Shown: positions 1 through 8,808, numbered from the stretch's first letter. The stretch is 64,000 nucleotides of DNA from Palsa-504 sp963847965 (GCA_963847965.1 CAWKCG010000012.1:124001-188000); one strand, 5' to 3'. Made by a program: numbers and translations. Notes: generated from the letters alone by a model not told the origin.

Positions 1-282
1 GCTTACGTCGCAATATCTGCGGGTGCCGGGGCCCCGGCGGTTTTACCTACGTCTTCCTGCAAGGACTAGCTGTCTGGATCCATCTTGCTGCCCCTTTCAT
101 GCTCGATCCTGCATTCGCATCAAGCATAAGTTGGGGCTGAAGCCGTGTCTATGTTAGCGCTGGCCTTTCTGCAGGTCGCCGTTGCTCAAAGGGGGCGCCA
201 GCGCCCGTGGGACAGCTTTCCCGGACGCCCCGGCAGCATGATCACTACGCCCCGGCCGGCGGCGATGGCCTGAAGGTGCTGA
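1..282. other. No gene recognised at the left edge
   Basis: I see no convincing gene in this stretch. A 40-codon ATG frame begins at 151 and ends at a TGA at 271-273, but its translation resembles nothing I know. It lies in the same frame as the MFS-like remnant that follows, separated from it by two in-frame stops, so it may be the eroded upstream part of that gene. Confidence 0.4.
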
Positions 283-520
283 CTGCCGGGGGAGACCCGC
301 CGCCTGCTCAGCACCGGCGCGCTGGCGCAGCGCATCCACCTGGGCCGGCTGACCTGGCTCGCGCTGATCGGCGGCGGTCTCGCCCTCATCGGCCTGTCCC
401 GCTGCACGAGCGTCGGACCGGCGATCGTCATGTGCGCGCTCCTCGGCGCGGTGATCGGCATCATCAACGCCGCCGAGCCGCCCACCATGCTGCGGCCTCG
501 TCGGCTACCCAACCGTAAGC
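283..520 (+). pseudogene. Remnant of an MFS-type transporter
   Basis: This frame has no usable start and follows in-frame TGA codons at 271 and 280. It reads a hydrophobic segment (LTWLALIGGGLALIGL) and then a second one ending in GAVIGIINAAEPP, followed by a basic stretch. The short 'IIN..EPP..LR' pattern resembles the loop after a transmembrane helix in the C-terminal half of some MFS exporters. The rest of the transporter is absent on both sides, so this looks like a decayed fragment. I infer the MFS assignment from the motif alone, and another polytopic membrane family is possible. Confidence 0.35.
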
Positions 521-599
521 GCGTCCCCGCAGCCTTCCTGTCCCCGGATCTCCTCCGGAAAGGGAGGCATAAAACGCGCAGGAGGGGAACCATTAGGAC

Positions 600-890
600 G
601 TGATCATCTTCATCATCTGGCTTCTTGTCATCGGGCTGATCGTGGGCGCCATCGCCCGCCTGCTGCTCCCCGGCCGCGACCCCATCGGCATCCTGGGCAC
701 CATCGTGCTCGGGATCGTGGGCTCCTTCGTCGGCGGGTTCCTGGATAACCTCATCGTGTACCACACCGCGAACGTGCACACCTTCCACGCCGTCAGCCTC
801 ATCTGGTCGGTCATCGGCGCCTTCGTGGTGCTGCTCCTGTTCCGGATGTCCGGCCTGGAGCGCGGCCACCGCCGCCGCCGCTACCGCTGA
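600..890 (+). CDS. GlsB/YeaQ/YmgE-family small membrane protein
   Basis: A 96-residue, very hydrophobic protein with three predicted membrane helices: roughly residues 2-22, 27-47 with the Gly-rich stretch PIGILGTIVLGIVGSFVGG, and 64-84. It ends in a short Arg-rich cytoplasmic tail. The Gly-rich pattern and length are those of the transglycosylase-associated/GlsB stress-response family, whose biochemical role is still unclear. The start is GTG, with AGGAGG about 13 bases upstream, a longer gap than usual. The last 80 bases overlap the 3' end of metG on the other strand, so the two genes converge tail to tail. Confidence 0.85.
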   Translation: MIIFIIWLLVIGLIVGAIARLLLPGRDPIGILGTIVLGIVGSFVGGFLDNLIVYHTANVHTFHAVSLIWSVIGAFVVLLLFRMSGLERGHRRRRYR

Positions 891-2421
891 CCGCACCTGC
901 GAGAGGTGACAGCCGCCGGAACACCGGGGAGGCCTGGGGTAGCCGGCCATCGCGGGGCGTGCACTGGCGGGTGATCCGCGCCGCCGCGTCGGGCAGGAAC
1001 GGGGCCAGCTCCCGCCCGAGCGCTGAGCAGGCCCCGAAGAGCGCGCCGAGCACGGCGTCCAGGCTCGGCCCGGCCCCGGCGCCGCCGTCACGCTCCGCCC
1101 CGGCCAGCTCCCACGGGCGGACCCGGTTGACGTACCGGTTCGCCTCGTCCGCGATCGCCCAGACCGCCGCCGTGGCCTGGCGGAAGTCGAACTCCGCCAG
1201 GGCGGCCCCGATCCGGTCGCTCGCCTGACGGCACGCCGCGTCCAGTTCCTCCCCGCCCGCAGGGACCGGCTGCGGTCCGGGGACCCGGCCGTCCCGGTAC
1301 CTGTGGATCATGGCCACCACGCGGTTGACCAGGTTGCCGAGGCCGTTGGCCAGCTCGTCGTCGGCGCGAGCGGCCAGCCGCTCGACGGTGAAGTCGGCGT
1401 CGCCCACCCGCGGCACCTCGCGGAGCAGCCACCAGCGCACGGCGTCGGTCCCGTACTCGGCGGCCAGCGCGGCCGGGTCCGCACCGGACCCGGATGACTT
1501 GCTGATCTTCCGCCCGCCCGCGGTCAGGTAGTCGTGCACCAAGACATCGGTCGGCAGGGCCTGTCCCGACGAAAGCAGCATGGCGGGCCAGTAGACGGCG
1601 TGGAAACGCAGCACGCCCTTGCCGAGCAGGTGGACGCGCCGGACTTCCTGATCGCCGGCCCACCACTGCCGGTAGGCGTCGCCGCCGGTGCCGTACCCGA
1701 GCGCGGTGACGTAGTTGCACAGGGCGTCGAACCAGACGTAGATCACCTGGCTGTCGTCGCCGGGAACCGGGATGCCCCAGCCGCCGGCCCGTTCGGCGGG
1801 CCGCGACACCGAGAAATCCTCCAGGCCGCCGTCGATGAGCGCGAGGACCTCGTTGCGGCGCCCGGCGGGCTCGATGCGCAGCTCGCCGCTGGTGATCGCC
1901 TCGCGCAGCGGCCGCGCGTAACGGGACAGCCGGAAGAACCAGTTGTCCTCGGCGACCTGCAGCGGCTCGGTCTCGTGCTCGGGGCAGCGCCCGTCGCGGA
2001 GTTCGGCGGGCGCGTAGAACTGCTCGCAACCGGTGCAGTACAGGCCCTCGTACCGCCTGCGGTACAGGTCGCCGGCGTCGGCGCAGGCCCGCCAGAACCG
2101 CCCGACCCCGGGCCGGTGCCTGGGGTCGCGGCTGGTGCGGATGACGTCGTCGACGGTCAGCGACAGCGCGGGGCCCAGCGCGAGGAACGCCTCGGCGTTG
2201 CGGTCGACGAACTCCCGCACGCCGACCCCGGCCGCCCGCGCGGCGAGCACGTTCTTCAGCGAGTGGTCATCGGTGCCGGCCTGGAACCTGACCTGGTCCC
2301 CGCGCCGCCTGCGGAAGCGGGCCAGCACGTCGGCCTGGACCAGCTCGAGCGCGAACCCGATGTGCGGGCGCGCGTTCACGTAGGGAATCGTGGTGGTGAT
2401 ATAGGTACGTGGCGACGTCAT
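811..2421 (-). CDS. metG: Methionyl-tRNA synthetase
   Basis: Class I aminoacyl-tRNA synthetase that charges tRNA-Met. The class I signature HIGF is at residues 20-23 after IPYVNARP, and the second signature KISKS is near residue 305. A single Cys-x2-Cys knuckle (CTGC, about 129-132) with a further Cys near 145 suggests one zinc site. The Rossmann core and the anticodon-binding helical domain are both present. The ATG at 2421 is preceded by a strong GAGGAGG, which is why I reject the longer frame starting at 2463. The last 40 residues are low-complexity Gly/Arg sequence overlapping the GlsB-type gene on the opposite strand, so the functional domain probably ends near position 930. Confidence 0.93.
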   Translation of the reverse strand: MTSPRTYITTTIPYVNARPHIGFALELVQADVLARFRRRRGDQVRFQAGTDDHSLKNVLAARAAGVGVREFVDRNAEAFLALGPALSLTVDDVIRTSRDPRHRPGVGRFWRACADAGDLYRRRYEGLYCTGCEQFYAPAELRDGRCPEHETEPLQVAEDNWFFRLSRYARPLREAITSGELRIEPAGRRNEVLALIDGGLEDFSVSRPAERAGGWGIPVPGDDSQVIYVWFDALCNYVTALGYGTGGDAYRQWWAGDQEVRRVHLLGKGVLRFHAVYWPAMLLSSGQALPTDVLVHDYLTAGGRKISKSSGSGADPAALAAEYGTDAVRWWLLREVPRVGDADFTVERLAARADDELANGLGNLVNRVVAMIHRYRDGRVPGPQPVPAGGEELDAACRQASDRIGAALAEFDFRQATAAVWAIADEANRYVNRVRPWELAGAERDGGAGAGPSLDAVLGALFGACSALGRELAPFLPDAAARITRQCTPRDGRLPQASPVFRRLSPLAGAVSGSGGGGGRAPGRTSGTGAAPRRRR

Positions 2422-2575
2422 CGTAGCCTCCTCAAGTTCAGGGGCTCCGAGCGCCGTAAACACATCGAGGCCCCGTATCAGGGCCTCGGAACGGAACGTC
2501 CGGACGCGTCAGCGGCCCCGCGAGCGGGGCATCATGACCTGTCGTCCGTAGGTGTTCACGCCACCAAGTATAGAA
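2422..2575 (-). promoter_or_regulatory. metG promoter and structured 5' leader
   Basis: Read on the minus strand, a -10-like TATACT (2567-2572) would give a leader of about 140 bases before the metG start. The leader holds two clear hairpins: an 8-bp CGAGGCCC/GGGCCTCG stem at 2466-2488, and GCCCCG/CGGGGC closed by a CGAG tetraloop at 2515-2530. No -35 is obvious. No T-box specifier or antiterminator sequence is seen, so any riboregulation would be of another kind. The hairpins are seen directly; a regulatory role is inference. Confidence 0.45.
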
Positions 2576-2727
2576 CCTTTTGCCGAACGGAGCGACGTGG
2601 CACGAACCGAGAACGCTGACCCCGGTCCGGCGGGTATCGCCCCGCAGGATCTTCCGCACCTGCGCCGGTGCGTGGACCTGAGCGCGGGGGAGAAACCAGC
2701 ATCGTTCGGCAGAAAAAGATTTTGAAC

Positions 2728-3573
2728 TTAGACCAGGAAGACGCCGTCGCCGAGCTGGATGCGGCCTGGGTTCAGCACCTCGGCGTAGACGCCTGCGCAC
2801 GGCTCGGGGTCGGCGTCGGCTACGGGGGCCAGCCGGTTGTGGCGGGCCAGCACCCGCAGGGCGTCGGTGTCGCGGGGGAGCGGGCCGTGAGCCAGGGTCG
2901 GGACCGCGCACCGCGGCGTGCGCGCGATGACGCGGAGGATCAGGTCCTCGCCGACGGCGAGGTACCGGTCCAGCCAGTCGTTTTCGGCGAAGCCTGGCGC
3001 GTCGGTGCGGATGACGGCGTTCGGCCGGTAGCGCTCGGGGTCGGCCACGCCGCGCGGGCTCAGCCCGGCGATGCGGTCGAGCGTGGCGGTGGTGATCAGG
3101 TGGAGCGCGGCGAAGTCGACGAAGGTGCCGGGCGGGGCGCCCGCGCCGATCTCGATGATCTCGGCGGGCACCTCGGCGGTCACGCCGTCCCGCAGCACGG
3201 CGTCGGGGACGGCCCGGTCCAGCGACGCGCCGGGCGGCGGGGTCGCGGTCAGCGTAACCGGCTCGCTCAGCAGCGCGGACAGGACCGCGTCGACATCGGC
3301 GTCCGTGCTGCGGATGGCCGCGCCGTCCGGCAGGGTTATCCGCACGCCGGCGCCATCGCCCGCGGCGGGCTGGTCGGCGGCGGCGGACAGGGTGAGCAGG
3401 TCGCGCCAGAGCCTGGGGTACTTCGCGCTCGCGACCTTGCCCGTCCGGCGGCTGACCACGGCCAGGCGCCGGTCGTGATCCAGGCCGCTGAACGTGACGT
3501 CGCCGGCGTCGAGGTCCTCGCCCAGCATCGACTTGACCGGGTACCGGCGCAGCCTGGCCACTGTTCCGATCAT
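2728..3573 (-). CDS. MOSC domain-containing protein
   Basis: A 281-residue protein with the MOSC N-terminal beta-barrel motif at the start (ARLRRYPVKSMLGE, then GLDHDRRLAVVSRRTGK) and a MOSC domain in the C-terminal half. A conserved Cys lies in RTPRCAVPT, around residue 225. MOSC proteins bind sulfur-carrying molybdenum cofactor or transfer sulfur to metal centres, for example in N-hydroxylated base or amidoxime reduction. The length fits the MocoS-C/YcbX-like group without a ferredoxin domain. No redox partner is adjacent. It is transcribed divergently from the AlkZ-like gene. Confidence 0.85.
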   Translation of the reverse strand: MIGTVARLRRYPVKSMLGEDLDAGDVTFSGLDHDRRLAVVSRRTGKVASAKYPRLWRDLLTLSAAADQPAAGDGAGVRITLPDGAAIRSTDADVDAVLSALLSEPVTLTATPPPGASLDRAVPDAVLRDGVTAEVPAEIIEIGAGAPPGTFVDFAALHLITTATLDRIAGLSPRGVADPERYRPNAVIRTDAPGFAENDWLDRYLAVGEDLILRVIARTPRCAVPTLAHGPLPRDTDALRVLARHNRLAPVADADPEPCAGVYAEVLNPGRIQLGDGVFLV

Positions 3574-3680
3574 GCTCTGATCATCGCAACGCCAGAGTCG
3601 CGGCTGTCCCTGGGGGGGAGTTCCGGGCCCCGGACGCCGGCCGGGTTCCCTGGTCGTGCGGGGTGCAGGAGGATGGCGGC

Positions 3681-4469
3681 ATGGAGTCGCTAGCCGCGGT
3701 GCTCGAGGAGCGGGCGTTCCGCTGCAGGCTCACGCCCGACCGGGCGCTCGGGTCGCTTGACGAGGCGGACGCGTTCCTGCGTGACCGCGGGATGCTGACC
3801 CGGACCGCGGACAGCGCGCTGCCGAGCCTGTACGAGGCGTGCCATGAGGACCCGTACCAGCCGGGCGGCCAGGGCTTCGCGACCTGGCCCGCGACGAAAT
3901 GGCCGTGGTTCGGCGAGCTCGCGGGGCGCGGCTACCTGATCACCGCGGTCCACCGCGGCAAGAACCTGCTCGTGTCCGGCGAGGTAGCCCGGCTGCTCGA
4001 CCCGATCTGCCGCGCCGAGATCACTCGCATGCACGCTGCCGACAGGGGAGCGGCCCGGCTGCTTGACCACCTGGCCGTCGCCGGGCCGTCCGGCGTCGAG
4101 GACCTCCGCGTCGAACTCAGGATGAAGCGGCAGGAGCTGAACTCGCTGCGGTCGCCGATGGAGCGGTGCGGCGTGATCATCTCGCGCTCGCTGCACGTCA
4201 CCGGGGGAGAGGAGCAACCGCATTCCAGGGAGCTGGCGCGCTGGGACCAGGCGTACCAGGGGCCGGGCGGGCCGGAAACGGATCCCGGCGCGGCGCTGCG
4301 GGACCTCGTCGCCGCCGGGGTCCGGGCCTGCGTGGCCGCGCCAGAGGCTGAGCTACGGCGCTGGTTTTCCTGGCTGTGGTACTGGTCGGATTCGATCGTC
4401 GATGACCTCGTCGGCGACGGGCGCGCCCGCAGGCTGGACGGGCACATTGTCGCGGCCCGGATCGAATAG
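3681..4469 (+). CDS. AlkZ/YcaQ-related winged-helix protein
   Basis: A 262-residue protein. Much of it is a winged-helix-like fold, with pieces such as WPATKWPWFGELAGRGYL and LLDHLAVAGPSGVEDLR. This resembles short actinobacterial proteins annotated as AlkZ-related, in the family of the crosslink-repair glycosylase YcaQ. I do not see the full-length catalytic QxQ/D arrangement of true AlkZ, so glycosylase activity is uncertain. The ATG at 3681 is chosen because AGGAGG lies 8-9 bases before it; the in-frame GTG at 3663 precedes that Shine-Dalgarno sequence. The gene is divergent from the MOSC gene. Confidence 0.6.
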   Translation: MESLAAVLEERAFRCRLTPDRALGSLDEADAFLRDRGMLTRTADSALPSLYEACHEDPYQPGGQGFATWPATKWPWFGELAGRGYLITAVHRGKNLLVSGEVARLLDPICRAEITRMHAADRGAARLLDHLAVAGPSGVEDLRVELRMKRQELNSLRSPMERCGVIISRSLHVTGGEEQPHSRELARWDQAYQGPGGPETDPGAALRDLVAAGVRACVAAPEAELRRWFSWLWYWSDSIVDDLVGDGRARRLDGHIVAARIE

Positions 4470-4537
4470 CACGGTGGTTCCGCTCGCGGTCCGCGAACAA
4501 ATCAGTAAACGGCCACGCGCCCACTTAGGCTAAGCGC

Positions 4538-5390
4538 ATGGCCACTCTACCGCCAGGACCTGGGGGAACGCCCGAGACCGGCGCGGGGGGCGCCCGGCCC
4601 GGCGCAGGCGTCGCATCGGCAGCGCCAGGTCGCCGAGGGGTTCGGGGCCGACGCCGGCCGCTACGACCGGGCCAGGCCCACCTATCCCGCCGACCTGGTG
4701 GACCGCATCATCGCCGCCAGCCCGGGACGCGACGTCCTCGACGTCGGGTGCGGCACCGGCATCTCCGCCCGGCTGTTCCAGGCGGTCGGCTGCCGGGTGC
4801 TCGGCGTGGATCCCGACCCGCGGATGGCCGAACTGGCCAGGCAGGCCGGGACCGAGGCGGAGGTCGCCACGTTCGAGGACTGGGAAAGCGCCGGCCGCAC
4901 GTTCGACGCGGTGATCTCCGCGCAGGCCTGGCACTGGGTAGACCCGGTCGCGGGCGCGGCCAAGGCCGCCGCGGTGCTACGCCCCGGCGGCCGGCTGGCG
5001 GTGTTCTGGAACGCCTTCGACCCGCCGAAGGACCTGCGCGAGGCGTTCGCGGAGGTCTTCCGCCGGGTGCTTCCTGACTCGCCGTTCGGCGGCTTCTGGG
5101 CCAGACCGGCCATCGACGCCTACCGGGCCGGGTGCGCCAGGGTGGCCGACGCGATACGGCAGGGCGCGGCGTTCGGCGAGCCGGAGGAATGGCTGTCTTA
5201 CTGGCAGCGGCCCTACACCCGGGATCAGTGGCTGGACCTGGTCCCCACCACCGGCGGCTTCACCCAGCACCCCGAGGCCATCCGGGCCGAACTCCTCGAC
5301 GGCCTCGGCGCCGCCGTGGACGCGGCAGGCGGCACCTTCACCATGTCCTACACGACAATCGCCGTCACCGCCGCCCGGCTGGCCTCCTAG
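4538..5390 (+). CDS. Class I SAM-dependent methyltransferase, apparent N-terminal frameshift
   Basis: The frame open to 5390 encodes a clear Methyltransf_11-type protein: the SAM-binding motif DVLDVGCGTG, an acidic loop at VLGVDPDP, and the post-motif AQAWHWVDP. Homologous-looking sequence (VAEGFGADAGRYDRARPTYP) lies upstream of the only in-frame start codon, GTG 4698. That frame has no ATG, GTG or TTG before it. An ATG at 4538 opens in another frame. One extra base, for example in the G5 or G6 runs between 4567 and 4600, would link the two. So this is either a frameshifted gene, a sequencing error, or a gene that starts at 4698 and lacks its N-terminal cap. Substrate unknown. Confidence 0.6.
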
Positions 5391-5418
5391 GGCCCGCGCG
5401 GGCGCTTAGTATGGCCCG

Positions 5419-6351
5419 GTGGCCCGGCGCGTGACCCCCATCAGGGTGCCGGACACGTTCGCGGCCGACACCCTGGCCCGTGAAGGCGAGGCCGCCCGGC
5501 CGTGGCTGGCGCGGCTTCCTGGACTGGTCGGCGAACTGTGCGGGCGGTGGGGCCTGCGGGTAACCGGCGATCCGATGCACGGCTACCTGGCGCTCGTCGT
5601 GCCGGTGCTCCGCGGCGAGGCCGGGTACGCGCTCAAGGTGTCGTGGATCGACGACGAGACGGTGAACGAAGCGGCGGCGCTCGCGCTGTGGGATGGCGCC
5701 GGCGCCGTGCGGCTCATCGACGCGGACGACGCGGCGGGTGCGCTGCTGCTCGAATGGCTCGATCCGCGACGCCGGCTCGCGGAGGCGGACCTGAGCGTCG
5801 CCGTGCCGGTCGCCGGGCGGTTGCTGCGGCGGCTGGCCGTGCCCGTGCCGGCGGAGTGGGACGCACGGCCGGTCCCGGGCCTCCGGCAGTGGGCGCTGGA
5901 CCTGGCCGCGCGACTGCCGGGACTCTGGAGGGCTACCGGACGGCCGTTTCCCGAGCGTCGCCTGGGCGCGGCGGCCGAGGTAGCCGCCGCGCTAGCCCCG
6001 CGGGCCGGAGGGCTGATCGCCAACCGGGACCTGCACTACCAGAACGTGCTGGCCGGGGAGCGTGAACCGTGGCTGGTGATCGATCCGAAGGTGATGCGCG
6101 GCGACGCCGAGTTCGGCCTCGCGCCGCTGCTGTGGCGCAGGCTGGGGGAGGCGGGCGGGCCGGCCGGGCTGCGGCACCGGTTCGACGCCCTAGTGGACGA
6201 GGCCGGCCTCGACGCGGACCTGGCGCGCGGCTGGACGCTGCTGCGGGCGGTCGACTACCAACTGTGGGGCCTGGAGCTCGGCCTCACCGAAGATCCCGTG
6301 CTCTGCGCGACCGTCATCGACTGGCTCTCGCTCGACCGGCTGCCATCATGA
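5419..6351 (+). CDS. APH(6)/hydroxyurea phosphotransferase-like kinase
   Basis: A 310-residue protein of the aminoglycoside/hydroxyurea phosphotransferase family (APH_6_hur type). The N-lobe carries YALKVSWIDDETVNEAAAL, the hinge is LLLEWLDP, the catalytic loop is NRDLHYQNVL (Asp within the usual HGDLHPxNVL position), and the metal-binding DPK follows. The family phosphorylates streptomycin or hydroxyurea in some members, but most environmental copies have unknown substrates. The start is GTG 5419; an ATG 8 bases upstream is out of frame. It follows the methyltransferase by 28 bases and may be co-transcribed. The replacement of the usual HGD by NRD in the catalytic loop is slightly unusual. 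Confidence 0.75.
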   Translation: MARRVTPIRVPDTFAADTLAREGEAARPWLARLPGLVGELCGRWGLRVTGDPMHGYLALVVPVLRGEAGYALKVSWIDDETVNEAAALALWDGAGAVRLIDADDAAGALLLEWLDPRRRLAEADLSVAVPVAGRLLRRLAVPVPAEWDARPVPGLRQWALDLAARLPGLWRATGRPFPERRLGAAAEVAAALAPRAGGLIANRDLHYQNVLAGEREPWLVIDPKVMRGDAEFGLAPLLWRRLGEAGGPAGLRHRFDALVDEAGLDADLARGWTLLRAVDYQLWGLELGLTEDPVLCATVIDWLSLDRLPS

Positions 6352-6379
6352 CCCGCGCAGGCGTGGCTTCCGCGAAGGC

Positions 6380-6838
6380 TCACTCGCCCTGGCCGATGGC
6401 CTCGGTCCACCATTCGGCGACCCTGGGGATCATCGAGTAGATGGCGTCGCCAGCCTCGCCGTAGCGGACGGACATCGGCCAGGTCCGTTTCCCGAACAGC
6501 CGGCTGGTGGCCTTGGTCAGGGACCCGACCTGCGCCCGCAGCAGCCTGGCCTCGGCCCCCGTCGCCTCGGCCGCCTCCTGGAAGGTGAGCGGCGCAGGCG
6601 CCCGCTGGGCGATGAGCGTGATGAGCGTCCTGACGGCGGGGATCTCAAGGTCCGCCTCGAGCCGGCGGACCATCGAGGCCGTCCAGGGCCCCTGTCCCGG
6701 CACCTCGATGGTCTCCTCCGCCCGCGCGAGGGCCCGGCCGTCCGCCGCCGGATCGGCCAGGACCCGGTAGACGGCTCTCAGCTGGCTCTTTGGCACCGGG
6801 ACCATGAAGATCTCGTCGTCATCCTGGTGGGTAGACAT
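6380..6838 (-). CDS. Conserved hypothetical protein
   Basis: A 152-residue soluble protein that opens with an acidic stretch (HQDDDEIFMVPVPKSQL). Its middle helical segment (LTFQEAAEATGAEARLLRAQVGSLTKATSRLFGKRTWP in outline) looks like a helix-turn-helix or winged-helix repeat, so a DNA-binding or adaptor role is possible. I do not recognise the family. The ATG is preceded by AGAAGGG at good spacing. An AT-rich 200-base segment lies upstream and probably holds its promoter. Confidence 0.6.
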   Translation of the reverse strand: MSTHQDDDEIFMVPVPKSQLRAVYRVLADPAADGRALARAEETIEVPGQGPWTASMVRRLEADLEIPAVRTLITLIAQRAPAPLTFQEAAEATGAEARLLRAQVGSLTKATSRLFGKRTWPMSVRYGEAGDAIYSMIPRVAEWWTEAIGQGE

Positions 6839-7060
6839 GGTTAACCCTTCTGGAAGCTGCCTCTTATTATGATTAGCTACCTACCAACCGTCGTATATGT
6901 GCCTTATTAATGTCAAGTACCCGTCTAGTATATGCCTGGGTGAGTCGCGTGGACCTTGACGGCCTGTCGCATCGGCCGGGCCGCAGCGGGCAAGCGCTGA
7001 TGCAGAGCCAGGTCGGTGCCGGTCAGCAGGGGTTACCGCGAAGCGGCGTGCCGCCTTGTC

Positions 7061-7753
7061 CTATGCGGGCTTGGCCTCGCCCGGAGGGCGCAGGCCGTCG
7101 AGTACGGCGTGGAGGATTGGCCCGGTGTAGCCGGTGTCGCCGTGGATCCTGGCGATGGCGCCGATCATGTCGAGGATCTGCTCAAGGGTTAGGTCGTCGC
7201 GGACTTCGCCTGCGTGCTGCGCGGCGGCGAGGAGCGGCCGGCCCGCGATGATCACCCGGGTGCGGTTGTCTTTGAACAAGGGGTTGCTCTGGTCGGTCTG
7301 CTTGAGCAGCTCGGCGGCGATGTGCCGCTTGCCAGTGATAAACGCGAAGAACCGGTGCAGCCAGGCCGTCAGGGCCGCTCCGGGCGTCTCGCCGCCGATG
7401 GTCTCGGCGGCCCGGCAGAGGGCATCGACCTCGTCGGTGTAGAGGGCCTCGAGGAGCTCTTGGCGTCCGGGGAAGTTGCGGTACAGGGTGGCCATGCCGA
7501 CTCCGGCGCGCCGCGAGATCTCGGCCATCGACACCTCGCCGTCAGGATCGGCGAACGCGGCGCGCGCGGCCGTGAGGATCTTGTCGCGGTTGCGCTCGGC
7601 GTCGGCTCGTCTTGGGGGTGCCGCGAAGCTCGACGCCGCCGACGCCCTCGGCGCGCTCGCTGACGACGCCGGGCTGACCCTTATCCAGATGGCGGTCGCG
7701 TTCGTCATCCGCCACCCCGCGGTCACCGCCGCGATCATCGGCCCGCGCACCAT
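7061..7753 (-). CDS. TetR-family regulator with replaced N-terminus
   Basis: From about residue 46 (position 7618) the protein is a standard TetR repressor. The HTH is RADAERNRDKILTAARAAF followed by MAEISRRAGVGMATLYRNFP, and the ligand-binding domain ends near position 7061. The first 45 or so residues are merely the antisense of an aldo/keto reductase C-terminus and have no TetR similarity. The natural start, normally just before the PRRADAERN segment, is missing. The gene therefore looks fused by deletion to the stump of the gene it probably once controlled. Start codon uncertain (ATG 7753, 7738 or 7708); it may be non-functional. Confidence 0.65.
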   Translation of the reverse strand: MVRGPMIAAVTAGWRMTNATAIWIRVSPASSASAPRASAASSFAAPPRRADAERNRDKILTAARAAFADPDGEVSMAEISRRAGVGMATLYRNFPGRQELLEALYTDEVDALCRAAETIGGETPGAALTAWLHRFFAFITGKRHIAAELLKQTDQSNPLFKDNRTRVIIAGRPLLAAAQHAGEVRDDLTLEQILDMIGAIARIHGDTGYTGPILHAVLDGLRPPGEAKPA

Positions 7754-7916
7754 GGAGCACCTGGACGGCTACCTCGCCGCCGCCGGGATCGAGCTGCCCG
7801 CCGACGTGCTCGACCGCATCGACCAGATCGTTGCCCCCGGAGTCACGATCAACGTCGCCGACAACATGTGGAACGTCGGCACGACGGCGCTGGACGCCGC
7901 GTTCCGCCGCCGGTAG
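7618..7916 (+). pseudogene. C-terminal stump of an aldo/keto reductase
   Basis: This frame encodes the last 100 or so residues of an aldo/keto reductase: an LDAADALGALADDAG helix, then AFVIRHPAVTAAIIGPRT, the NADP-binding end of the barrel, and a tail ending at 7916. The first two thirds of the barrel, including the catalytic Tyr and Lys, are missing. Upstream of about 7618 the same frame is only the antisense of the TetR gene. I read this as the 3' remnant left by a deletion that also removed the TetR start. It is not expected to be active. Confidence 0.7.
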
Positions 7917-8040
7917 GGCAACCGCACCGCGGCGCTGGCCGCATCCGCCGTGAGCGGTACCGGCGACCGTCCCCGGGCTGGCACCCTGACCAGGGTCACT
8001 GTCCTCGTTTTGTCGGTCGGCTGCTCTAGGCTCGGGGACA

Positions 8041-8744
8041 TGGACATCATCCTGATTCCCGGCTTCTGGCTCGACGGCTCGTCGTGGGACGAGGTAGTTC
8101 CCATCCTCAAGCAGGCGGGGCACCGTACGCACGCGCTCACGCTGCCCGGCAAGGAGTCCAAAGACGCCGACCGCTCCGAGATCACCCTTCGTGACCACAT
8201 TGACGCGGTAGTGCGAGTGATCGACGCCGTCGACCCGGCCGACGGCGAGGTCGTGCTCGTCGGGCACTCCGGCGGCGGCGCGATCGCCCATGGCGCGGTC
8301 GACGCGCGGCCCGACCGTGTCGCCCGCGTGGTGTACGTGGACAGCGGCCCCCTCGGCGAGGGCGGGGTCATCAACGACGAGTTGCCGTCGGAGAACGGCG
8401 AGGTCCCGCTGCCCGACTGGTCAGTGTTCGACGACGAGGACCTCGTCGACCTCGACGACGAGCTGCGCGCGGCGTTCCGTGAGCGGGCGATACCGGAGCC
8501 CTTGCACGTCACCAGCGACCCGCAGCGGCTGTCCGACGAGCGCCGCTACGACGTGCCCGTCACGATCATCGCGTCCGAATTCCCGAGCGCGAAGCTACGC
8601 GAGTGGATGGAGCAGGGGCATCTGCAGGAGCTGGCGAAGATCCGCCACGTCGATTACGTCGACCTGCCCACGGGTCACTGGCCGCAGTTCACCCGGCCCC
8701 AAGACCTCGGGCAGGCGATCCTCGCGAGCGTCGGCCCGGCCTGA
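8041..8744 (+). CDS. Alpha/beta hydrolase
   Basis: A 234-residue alpha/beta hydrolase. The oxyanion region PGFWLDGSSWD is at residues 7-17, the nucleophile elbow is GHSGGG (Ser), and the C-terminal catalytic His is in TGHWPQF. An acidic residue in the DVPVTIIASEF strand region would complete the triad. The compact size and PGFWLDG opening resemble RsbQ/EstA-like actinobacterial hydrolases of unknown substrate. The ATG at 8041 is the natural start; the longer frame from 7950 has no support. Confidence 0.8.
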
Positions 8745-8808
8745 TCGCGATAGGAAGGCGACCAGCCCGGGCACGGCGTGAACCCGCTGTGGCCAGGAGT
8801 CTCCGCAC

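Noticed and set aside
1088..2029. Second 313-codon minus-strand frame within metG
   Set aside because: It is an Arg/Ala/Gly-rich shadow frame of the synthetase.
2422..2600. T-box riboswitch for metG
   Set aside because: No specifier loop, AGTA-type motif or antiterminator TGGNACCGCG could be found.
5132..5434. Frame overlapping the methyltransferase end
   Set aside because: Low-complexity Arg/Gly/His shadow frame without a ribosome site.
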